Source of the DNA: Eutrigla gurnardus
Taxonomy: Eukaryota; Chordata; Actinopteri; Perciformes; Triglidae
Length of the DNA stretch: 64,000 bases
Reading direction: 5' to 3'
Assembly (NCBI GenBank): GCA_963514095.1
Contig: OY741267.1
Location: 26,286,014-26,350,013 of the forward strand
The notes under the pieces were generated by a model. It searched no databases, was not told the DNA's origin, and worked only from the letters and a program-made list of their open reading frames with translations. The translations under genes and the position numbers were made by a program. Below, one piece after another: positions 1 through 11,300 of the stretch. The first letter of the stretch is position 1. Each line of letters opens with the position of its first letter.

Positions 1-777
1 GCACCGGCCGGGTGCACTGAATGTCAAACAAACTTGTTTATTAAATAGTCCCTGTGTGTGAAAAAGGGCCGGAGCCTTCTGGACGGCTTGATTCAATAAG
101 AAAAAAAAAAAAGAATATGATGTTTTTCCACTGGTGTTTGTTTCCAGGATGAGGAGTTCACTCGAGCTTGTAATTTCTGTTTAATGGAATTAACGTGACC
201 GAAGCCTCGAGGGGAAGAAAAAGATCTTCTCAGCTGACAGCTGGTTCATCACACTTCTTGTTGCGTGTTTCACAATGACCTCCATCAGTTTGTTGTTGTT
301 CCTTAGCTTACAACTATGCTTCAATTCATTTTACTTACTTATAGAGGTTATGTGTAATCCTATTTGGTTGTTTAATTTTCTCCTCAACACGTGAATATGT
401 ATTTGAAGTAAATTATGATTATGCATGAGTCCCACCGGTTGGGACATGACTCCACGTGAGTCCAGAATCCTAACCCTCCTCTGTTCCACAAGTCCAGACT
501 CATAAAAGCCCGGCAGACGAGTAGGGAAGGCCGATTTCAGACGCTAAAAAAAACCCCACAGAAGGCCATTTGTTGATTCCTGAAGCCTCTTCAGGCAGGA
601 TTTCACACCAGACAGAGAGATGACAAAAAACCCCAGACGGCTGTGTGAACGGCAGTCTGGCCAAGCGTCGTGTCTCGAACACGACATCGTCCTTGTTGGG
701 TGTCCTCGCGTTACCTCCCAGAAATAAATATATAGATTTTATTCTATTCTTAAATGAGGAACGTTGAGGTTCCATAA

Positions 778-1906
778 CTAGCGATAAAAAACATTGGTGA
801 TTTGCTCAACATCGAGGCCGCGATCACCGAGGGTGTCGACCACAGACAGCCGCAGGGTGGAAACTGTGTGAGGCGGTAGCCATCTTTAATAACATTCCTT
901 ATCTTGTGAAGTTTCCACCTTTTAAAATTGAGAAGATATTATGAGAAAGTGTAGGCAGGTCACGGCACCTCAATGCTAGAGTCTTTCTAACACAGTAGGT
1001 TCTGTAAAAAAAAAGAAAAAGAAAAGGTGACAGTCATGTTTTTTTGTTTCTTCCTGCAGGACAGAGAGGACATTGTCGACTTCATCCCTGTCATCTCGTT
1101 GCCCTCTTGACCTCTACGGCGACCTCCGGGGCCTGAGAGCTGCTCTACTGTGTCCGAAGCTTCTTTTTTTTCTCTCTCATGGATTTGAGAGATGTGGCAA
1201 GAAGGAACAGAGAAATACAGTAAGTGAAAGTGAAAGAGTGTGCTCACCTGTCTGGTCTTAAAAACCCCACTCATGCTAAGAGCCAGTCGACGTTGAGTAT
1301 AAGCGTCTGATACGTCACTTTATGAAATATATATTCACAGATGAAGCCATTGAGCCTTTTACTACTACTTCTAAAAATCTCTCCAGCTACGTTAAATAAA
1401 TTCCACTCCCGACTGAATCACTTCCACCTCAGAGCCGGAGTCATCGGGGACCACGAACGCAACAGAATCATCCCGTTTGTCAAAGAGCCGCTTTCACAGC
1501 TCTGAAGAGGCTCAACAGAAGCAGCATCACTGAGGACCATGATTCACATGAAGCAGATAGACAACAAAGCGTTGACAATATAAAACCTTAAACCTACCTA
1601 TTCTTAAAAGGAGACATGGCATCGGTGGTGCAAAATATGATAAGCAATGATTTAAAATCATTTAATGACTGAATTCAGAATTACTTTATTCAATTTGTTG
1701 TCCCCTTATTTGTTAAAGAACAATTTTCTCTCAAATCGCACCTTTCAATTTCAAGGCTGACAAACTTTTCTCAATAAATCAAACTCAAACCACAGAATGG
1801 AGCATATGAGTGACTGTAAAGGAGGTTTACCTGTGTGTACAAAGGCCACCAGGACGCTGAGGAGCACCAGCAGGAGGAACCGACAGACACTGCTGCTGGG
1901 AACCAT
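778..1906 (-). CDS. Small signal-peptide gene, first exon plus tentative last exon (position of snorc)
   Basis: The ATG at 1904-1906 opens a 25-codon exon (1831-1906) that ends in a clean donor (ACAG|GTAAAC, phase 1). It encodes MVPSSSVCR followed by a leucine/valine-rich core ending AFVHT, a typical signal peptide. Further exons are less certain. A phase-compatible acceptor at 864-865 (CACACAG) opens a segment (863-778) that reads VSTLRLSVVDTLGDRG... to a TAG stop, with an AATAAA on the minus strand about 40 bases further on; joined directly the product would be 53 aa. Internal exons may be missed. In mammals SNORC, a small chondrocyte membrane proteoglycan, lies just downstream of GIGYF2 on the same strand, which fits this position. 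However, I could not find the conserved SNORC transmembrane segment, so I give no symbol. The signal-peptide exon is fairly sure, the rest tentative. Confidence 0.4.
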
Positions 1907-2858
1907 GGCGGCTGATGAGATGAGAAGTTTTCCAAAAAAAACCTCTGAACTTCAAACCGAGGAGCTGACCCTGGAAGAGGAGCGGGAGAAGAGTAGAGGG
2001 GGAGACGCAGGAGAGGAAGAGGTAGGCGACGGAGGGGTGAGAGAAGGGGTGGGGACTAGGTGTGACCAGGACCGTCTGGACAGTGTGGACTTTGTGAGCA
2101 CATCATCGCGGGGCCCACCCACTCCAAAAACTCCTCCGGCCACAGAGCTGGGTGTGTGAGGGGTAAACACTCGGCAGCCGCTGACCCCGGCCGGGTCACG
2201 TCACAAAGGTCTCCGCCGGACGTCGTTTTATCACGGCAAAGGAATACATGTTCCAAATCAGAAGATGGCAGTGGTGGAAGGACTGAGATCTAAAAAAAAC
2301 CCCTCTCCCCTAAAGAAAACATAATGTAACCATAGCTATCGAAAAAAGTAGTGAAAGTACAATGTGTGCCTGCATAGTATAAATATAGTTACTACTTCAC
2401 ACATCTCCAAACCAGACCTTCATTTTTGATCAAACCACCTGTTGTATTTCCCTCTAGGTTTCCATGACGACCAACAATCCTAGCATCGTTGTTGGCAGCG
2501 ATGGACTCGTCTCACCTCTGGCGTCTGCTTAAAAAGATGTTGCTTTTCATGAGAAGCAATTGCCGGGTTTCATTTCCTCTTTGTGGATTTTTAAACCCAT
2601 GGCTACTGTAATGTTAAATATGCACTACGACCGGGCGATGATATGCGCTTTCGCTTCCTGAAATGCCGTCAGCGTCCAATTTGAACTTCCCCATCTCCAG
2701 AAGCGTTGGGCAGAATTCACAAAGCATCAACGGAGACAAAGGCTTGTGATACGATTACTTATTTTCAAACCCCCAAAAAAAACGATGAATTAACAGTAGT
2801 TTAACTGGGTGAAGGCATTATCATACACAGGTGTGAACAGCCGGCCACATCAGACTGT

Positions 2859-3643
2859 TTTATTATTCCATACTGCAATAAAAAAAGTATGACTCCAGCA
2901 GATCATTTTCATATATTATAATACAGATGCAGAATTGAAAGTTTATTCTTTAAACAGCCTAGTATTTTACAAGAAATAGATAACTACTTGGAACTTTTGA
3001 TATGTCCTTAAAACAGGACATAAGTGGCCACGAATCCTTGGGCTCTACTTTGCCGCCATTATCCATGAACACCCAGCAGAAGACAGGGAGGGACAAGAGA
3101 AGGGGTGGATTAAAGTGTAAGGGGGAAAACTTTCAATAAATAAAACAAAAACAATGGATATATTCTCTCTAACCTTTCCCATAATACCCCAACCGCCCCA
3201 GCCCATATATCCACACTTAAAAAAAATCCCATACAAGGAGGCCAAATTTGAAAATTTGTTGTCGTGGGCTGCGTTTCATGACACGGTTCAGGACCGAGCA
3301 GCTGATGCCCACAGACATCAACGCCTCCGCAGACAGTCTCCAGAAACTCAAGTTGATTTGGCGATTGCTCTCTCGGCTGGTCGGGCGTTTCACTGGCCAG
3401 TTTGCTCCGATCCGTGTCTCTCGAGGGCTTTTCATCAGATTACAGGTCCGTCAGCAAAAAGAAAAACACACCCTGCCTCAGAGATCATTGTTGGTTTGCA
3501 ATCTGGAGTATGTCTGATAAATGTGACACTGAAAATAAAAGGTGGATGCAGTCGGGGGAGGGGCGTGGCGGGGGGAGGTCGGGTAAAACAGCTGCGGTTC
3601 AGAACGGATACAGTCAGTGGGTTTGCGTTGCTGCAGTCCCGTA
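2859..3643 (-). other. gigyf2: gigyf2 3' untranslated region with two AATAAA signals
   Basis: The stretch follows the gigyf2 stop codon at 3644-3646. On the minus strand AATAAA occurs at 2942-2947 and 2859-2864, giving a UTR of about 0.7-0.8 kb. The open frames seen here on either strand are short, overlap one another and resemble nothing known. The exact cleavage site cannot be read from the sequence. Confidence 0.6.
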
Positions 3644-5270
3644 TCAGTCCTCCAAAGTCTCAATCTCTCCCATATTCAGTCTCTCAGATGACGCATTCAC
3701 AGAAAAACCTGCAAAGTTAGAAATAGAAGCATCCAATTAGCAGATGAGATGTCATGGTAGATTTTTTTTCCCCCCAATTTGAGCAGATGGCCGTTTGCTC
3801 TCACCTAAAAGGCTCGGGTCTGCACGGACCATCTTCTGCTTCTTTTTCTTCTTCCCTGAGGTGACCGTCTCAAAGCGCTGCTGCTGCTGGCCACTCGTAT
3901 GGTTGGACTGATAGAGTGACGAGGATCCTGTTCCACCCCATACAGAATCCTGACCAAGACAGAAACGTGGATTTAAAGACTCGAGACGTCCCGCTAAGTG
4001 ATGCGCAGCACTCCCCTTCATGGCCTTACACACCCAGAAAGAATTAAAGGGAGACGGACCAGGAAAAACCTGTAATCTGAGCACTTTCAAAGTATAAGAT
4101 ATGCAGCAAGACCAGTTTGTGCAAGAGGATCACATGGACATGCTGCATCCAGATTAGGAAGCCGTGAATAAGCACTGCAATGACGTGGGCCCAGAACGCA
4201 AACAATTTTAGGGAGCAAAAGACGACTGAGTGCTCTTCTTTTTCTCTCGTATTTAATCACATATAATACCTCATAATTCCACTGGTGCTATTTCAGCCTC
4301 ACTCACCTGCTGCTGCTGCTGCTTGAGGGCCTGCTGTTGGTTCTGCGGTGCCGCCTTCTGTTGGTTAGCGTTCTGTTTGGCACGACGTTCCAGGAACTGC
4401 TTGGCAAAGTCTTTGGCCTCGGGAGTGTCCCCCAGATAGGCCCTGACGTAGTCGTGCACCTCGTATGGAGAGTCCACTTCTTTCAGGAAGGATGCGAATG
4501 TTGGAACTGGCGGGGGAGACGGGTTGCAGAATAGTTGTGAGTCTGGCCTCCGGAAATGTTACTTATGTAATAATACTTTGTTTGAATAGTCTTACCATCC
4601 AGATTGTTGGCTGTGTTGAGGGTGTGCAGAGTTTGCTCACACCATTGCATGAAGGTGTCCTGCTGGCTCTTATTGACCCCTTGAAACAACTTCATCAGCT
4701 TCTCCTCCTCTTCGGCTTTCTTATTGACCCGCCCGCTCACAGAGTTACTTTAAAATGGACAGAAAACGGGGAGGAAGACAAAAATAAGTCGTGCTTTGTC
4801 AGGAAGATTGTGACCAAGACGTCTCTGTTTTGGGTCTGTTAATACCTGAGGTTGGCGTTGCCCTTGTTGTTCTTCTGCGTGTTGCCTTTCTTGGTCGGAG
4901 GAGGTTGCTGGACAGCCTCCTTCACGGCTTCATCCCAGAAGCCCATGTTGGAGTTGTGGGTGTCGCCCCAGATACTGCTGGAGTCGGTCCAGTTAGTGCA
5001 GATGCTGGTGCTCACAGACCCCCACACCGAGTTACTCAGAGACGGCGTCTGTGACGAGAGTGAGATGCTGTTACTGACAGAACACGCGTTTCTAGGACAG
5101 CAAGTCACGAGAACTCTCATTAAATGTGATCAATCTGCTCTACGTAGTCGTTATCCTCTTTTATCCAATAAGACACAATATCATAGAGGCGACGTACGGG
5201 TCTGTTTTGAGTGCGGGTCTGTTGGGTGACAATGGGGTGTGGTTGCTGCTGCTGCGGTGGCGGCTGTTGC

Positions 5271-5302
<32 letters not shown>

Positions 5303-8300
5303 TTGCTGCTCCTTCCGCTGTTTCATCTGCTGGGCTTCCTCCCTTTGAATCTCCAGCAAAGATTTGGTAGCAGCCGGCTGCTTGGCCACACTCCCCCAAC
5401 CAGACAGTTTGGCCTGGGGCTGCTGCGCCAGCTGTAAGGCCTGCTGCTGCTGGAGCTTCAGGAGCTCTTGTTGCTGACGCCGCTGCTGTGGGAAAAGGAG
5501 GATTCGTTAGTGCTCATAAGGAGAATATTACCTCTAACTCAAGAGAGGCACTACAACATTGCTGATGGCGCCAACAAACACCACCAGGCTTGCTCGCGGT
5601 CTTTACCTCCTCCCGTGTCTGCCGCTCTCTCTCCTCTTCCAGTTTCTGGATCTCAGCCATCGACAGGGCGCTCTGGGTCTGGTTTACAGCGCTGACCGAT
5701 TGCTGGCCCCACTTTGAAGAGGATGGAAGCTGTGGAGCAGGACAAGGCCTTTCAGCACCTTTAAATACATTGTGTATGGGTCTATTTTTTGCGGCCTTCT
5801 GAGCCGCTACCTTCATTTGTGCGAGCTGCTGCTGTTGCTGCTGCTGCTGCTGAAGTCTCCGGAGAGCCTCTTGTTGCTGCTGCCTCTGTCTCTGCAGCTC
5901 CTGCTGTCGTTGGACCTCCTGCTCTCTCCTCTTCTGCTCATCCAGTTGTTGTTGGGCCAGAGCAGCGGCTGCAGCAGCGGCAGCCGCCTCTTCCTCCGCT
6001 CGCTTCTCCTCCTCACGCCTCCTCAGTGCGTCAAGCTCCTCCTGCTTTCTGCGCTCCTCTTCCTGGTGAGGTAGAAAAATACATTTCAAGTTAGGGAGAC
6101 ATTTCACAAATCCCAAAAAAAGGAGATAGGAAGAATGTTTTCATTAGCTTACCTGTTTGCGAAGGAACTCCTCCCGTTTCCTCCTCTCCTCCTCTTCCCT
6201 CCGTCGTTCCTCTAATTGACGGAGAGCCTCCTCTTGTGCCATTCTCTCCTCTTCTTCTTTTTGTCTGCGCTGCGCCTCTTCTAGCTCTCGTTGCCGTCTT
6301 AATGCTTCCTCCTGAAGATTTACAATAGCGGGTCAGTTCTCAGAACAGTAGCGTAAAGGCTTTAAGTGCGTCACGTTGACTTTGTTCCAATGCTCGACCT
6401 GTTTCTGCCGGGCCAGCTCCTCTTCTTCCAAGCGTTTGCGTTCCTCCTCCTGTCGAGCCCTCAGGGCCTCCTCCAGCCGTTTCCTCTCCTCTTCCTCCCG
6501 TTTGGCTCTCATGTCTGCCTCACGCCTCTCCAACTCCACCTGATGGATGAGAAAAATGTAAAATACCCAATTGATATTTCCTGCAGAATTGTGTCATGAG
6601 CACACTATTTTAATAAAATCTTTATTTTACAAATCAAGGATGTAGGATGGTGGTGTATTCAAGACTAGTAGAGGACTTTGCTTTTTCAGAACTGTTTCAC
6701 ACCGACAACACCACCAGAAAAGTGAGCAGAAACAGCGTTTACCTTTGCTGACTTGGACTTTTCCAACTGTTGCATCTGCTCGATGGTCGGAGCCTGTGCG
6801 ATGGAGTCTATAGGTAAATCCCACACACTGCCGCCATCCCACGCTGTCGAGTGTGATAGACCTGCTATGACATGATAGGGACCTTTACTTTTCCACTCGT
6901 GATTAAAAAACAAACAAACAGTGCAGGATATTTAAGGTAGAGCTCACTGTTTGGAGCAGCTTGTTGGACGTTTGGTGTGCAGGAAGCCTGAGAGGACGGG
7001 TTCTGCATTTCCCACACAGAACCAGAGTCCGGTACAGACAGGGACCGGGTAACAGGAGGTAGAAGGCTCTCTGATGCTCTGCAAAGACAAACACATTAGC
7101 ACATATTAATAAAAGCTATTGGCATCGATCACTGAATCCCCAGTGAAGATGAACTTGGAGGTCGGGTATTCACCTTAGCTTGAGAGCCTGGTATTGCTGT
7201 AGAAGCAGGTTGATCTGCTGTTGGTGTTGCTGTTGTTGTTGAAGAGGAGCCGAGCTAAGAGCTGCAGCTTTCTGCTGGGCCAAGGCCTGAGCATACTGCT
7301 GCCTGAACGGTGGAAGTGGGAACGAGAGACCAGGAAAATGAATATTAGTGGATGATTTATGCATTGCATGTGTATTGGCATTGATAAAATTGATGCGGGA
7401 GGCATATGTGAACTCTTTAACCTACTCCTTTATTATGTCCAGGACGTGATGAAGTGTGTAAATGAGCGTATTTGGATATTTTCATCATAACACATGAATA
7501 AAACAAAGAAAAACAGTGTTGGATGGGAGCCTGGTGTACCTGAGGAGGTATTGGTATTGGAGCTGCTGTAACTGGTAAAGGTTGAGAGCAGTGAGCTCCT
7601 GCTGCCTCTTCAACCGCTCTTGATCACCATCCCCCTGCGTTGCACGAGAAGAGAGTTGGAATACAAATCATAGCCGTCAATAAGCAAAAACAAATAGAGC
7701 TGCAAACAAGCAAGCTTTGCCCTCAAAACTGTTCACTCCCAGTTTGAGTAATTTAACAGAGCTTGAGCAGGATGCGGTTGTGTAAAAGCTAATAGACCTT
7801 TCAACCAAAGCCACAAACCCCACGAGTGGAATCTTTTAAATATCTTCAAGAGGGGGCTGTACTCAACCAACCAGTTAAAACCTCTCTTTCACTTTGAAAT
7901 CACAGTCAGCTAGTCACAAAAAAACACAATACTCACCAACTCATTGTAAGAAAGTAACTTAATATTTGATTGTATGAAAGACAGCTCATTAAATGTTAGT
8001 TTACTTTAGCTGCCCCTTTCAGAAGGACAAAGGAGAAAGACCATGGATGGATCATGAAAATCAGTGAGCGGGAGGAGCAAAGATCATGGATGCGTCTGTT
8101 CAAATCCTTTTTGAATGTTTCTCGGATGCATTTACACGTTTCCTTTTGCAATCAAGGACACCTAAACAAAATACATCCAGTTCCAGAGAGAAGAAAGCAG
8201 TACTAAGAGTGTGATACCACACCACCTGCAGGTCATGGCTAGTACTGGCATCTTATAACGATTACAAAGCAAACCTTTGGATAAGGAATGAAGTGGCCCA

Positions 8301-11300
8301 CGTTTAGCAGAGGCATACCTGTAGAGGTGGTGGTGCAGGGCCCGGAGCGAACGGTACACTCCCCCATATCTTCATGATCTCTCCAAGTGCTTGAAATACT
8401 TCATCACACCCTCTTTTGACTAACAGAGACATTGTAAAGTAGCCAGCCTGGAACCACTCAGTCATCTCCTGGTTACTGAATGGACCTGAGAGAGAGAGAG
8501 AGACCAGATGAGATTCAGGTGCACTACTGGAGCAGTAAATGTTCAGTTTTCAAGTCACATGTGTAGCACATGAAAGGCTTTCTCTTCCTATCTCACCCTG
8601 TATCTCCCCTTGGGGGTCTTTGTAGAACCACTTGAGAGCAGCCTCATGGGTGAGCGGCAGGCCAGCAGGTTTGGGCTTCTCTGAAGCCTTTGCTGCGAGT
8701 CTGTCGTCATCCACCACACTATCCTGTAGGTATGCCACCATCTTTTCTGCCTCCTGGGGAGAGATGGAAGCCAAGACACACAGAGAGAATCTTACAAAGA
8801 CAGCATATAACTCAGAAACCTGTTTAAAATCAATCAGACTTAACATCACATGCTTCCTCTCAGCCGATAAGTCAATGGATACGAGACTTATGATAACTTA
8901 TGACTGCGAGTGGAATATCGTATGACATATTTTCATGTTAAAAGTCAGATAATTTACCTGCTCAAAGTTCTTCAGTCCCTCATCCTCATCAGTGTCATGT
9001 TGCAGAGCGATGGGCCTGCCAATAGGTGCCAACATACTTGAAGGGAAGGGCAAAGGATTGTTCATCGCCATAGGAACCTCCATAGGCTTTTGCTTGATGC
9101 TGGGCGACGGAGCAGATATTTCTGCATCGGAAAAAAAAGCAGATATTAGGAGGTTTTCCTCGTAGGTGGAAACGGCTGGCAAAAAAGAGCCAGATTTTCA
9201 GTGAAATTGAAGACTCATCCAATCCCACCTGCAAGGGTTGTAGAAATGTGATTCATGGGTAGGGACTCGAGCATGCTGCTAGTCATGGGGATGTGCAGGG
9301 GGGCTTTGCAGGGCTCTGGGGGGAGCTCCAGGGGTGGCTGCCGTTCAGCTAGCCTCTCAGCCTCTTCTGTTCTGTTGGGCTGGCTGAGAGACTGCTTAGG
9401 AACCTGGGGCTCTGAGACGGGGGGAGCAAGAGGCGGAGCCTCCTCTGATGCTCTCGATAACTCTAAAACAATATTGATTGAAACATGAGATGTTATCATA
9501 CCCAATATACCTAAAAACAACAGATAAAAGAACAGCTTTAAAAAATCAGCACTCAAACTGACCTTTTCGTTCAACCTCTCTCTTAATCTCTGCTTCCATT
9601 TCTTTGGTCTCCCTGGAATGACAGTCGTCCTCCTCCAGGCCTTCTTCACACTCTTCCAAGGGTTTGAAGTCATGCTCTCCCTCCTCCAGGATTGGCTCCT
9701 TGGAGGATTTCTGAATATACAAAAAAAACAACAATACCAGTCACTCAAGATGGTCTTCCAGTCTTTTATCTGCTCCACTATATCTCATGTGGACAAGCCA
9801 TTTATATAACCACAGCAGCCTCGTATTGCTGCTTGCAGCTTTCTTTGAGAATCGCTCATCCAAACAAATTTACACTCGCCACGGCACGTTCGTGGCTCCT
9901 GAGCAATGCACCCGCCAATTATGTATTTGGGTGAACTGTTGTCGGAGACTTCTTCCGTTATAGTTCAATAAATGGCACATCAAAACTTTCAAAACCCTTC
10001 TGACCTTGAGTGACAGAAAGGCCCCTGATGAGTCGAAGGTGCCCGCCTCCTCATCGGCGTCCTCCAGACACCACTCCGGCAGGCTGTCCCTCTCGTCCTC
10101 CAAGCTGCCGCTGCCAGACCGCGGCCTCCTGTAGCCACGCTCGTCTTCCCTCGCGTCGAACGGGAAACGGCGACGCTGATCTGGGAGTTCCCGCCACCCT
10201 GCTGACCGAGGCGCCTCTGGAGAAGATAGCCCACGTTTAAAACCAATCTTATTCTCCTGGTCTACCTTAGCTTCACTGATATGGAGAGCAATCGTTTTGG
10301 CCGGCAGTAGTGCAATAACACATGGCGACGGTATGATTTTTGAGCATGTGCATTAAGATGTGCAGATCAAAACCACAGGGAAGTGGAGCGTGCCCTTATT
10401 TGGTATTTGTAATAGAATTCTGATAGCCAAGCTGACAAACCACTAAACAGAGAAAGTGGAGCTGGAGAGTAGGGTTAGGGTTAGAGAGCACCCCTTAATT
10501 CAATCAGGTTGTATGTTAATAATTATTATTATTAATATTTTCCTGTGCGCTAAAATGAAAATAGCAGATCATGCAACGACTTACAGGCTACAACACACAA
10601 ACGTGTCCTATGCTGAGGCAACACGACACATATATGCATCAATGGTAGACATATTTGTAATACGGTCAGTGACGCGCCCACCTGGGCTCGGGGGGCACCA
10701 CCGGTCACCTTCCCGTCGACACCCCGCCAGCCGCCAAACCCCCTCATCATCCTCACCATTCTGAGCAGAACGCCAGTTCTCACTCTCTGAACGCGTGAAG
10801 TCGTGCTTCCTCGGCAGGGCCGGGACGACGTCCTCGTAGTTGCCTCGGACTGCAGAGAGTAGTGGGGTTGATGAGGTGATGTCATCAATTATGTTGACAG
10901 TTTGCATTTAGAGCTAGATGATCAAACTCACTTAACCAGTTAAAAAAAATGCATTTATGTCCAAAAAATCTGACATCAATTATTAAACTACAAAAGTACA
11001 CTTACTGTGATTCATAGGGAAATGTCCCGGGGCAACTTCTCCTAGAGTGACAGAGCAACGAGTGGATAAGCCAGTGCATTTGGCATTTGACATGTATTGA
11101 TTGATTTGACATACAAACTTTAACACCAACCTGGGTCTTTTCGACCTGGCTTTTCAAACCGTCTTTCTCCCCTAGTAAGAAAAAAATAAATAAAGTCATT
11201 ACCAAAGTTTCTATCTAGGGAAAAAAAAAAACTCATATTGAACGTGATCAAAACAAGAGTAGACTTGACACCAAAAAGAATACCTTTCTTCCCAGCTTTG

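Noticed and set aside
130..200. Plus-strand acceptor-like tttgtttccag followed by a 16-codon frame (DEEFTRACNF…).
   Set aside because: Too short; no upstream exon can be seen in the window and no family is recognised.
1073..1248. Minus-strand frame ending SDTVEQLSGPGG… as a snorc exon.
   Set aside because: No hydrophobic segment and unconvincing splice sites on the phase required.
1420..1480. Minus-strand frame DKRDDSVAFVVPDDSG… as a possible exon of the signal-peptide gene.
   Set aside because: No credible acceptor in phase just upstream of the frame; about 24 codons only.
10466..10485. 'agggttagggttag', a telomere-like repeat.
   Set aside because: Only two units in an intron; far too short for an interstitial telomeric array.
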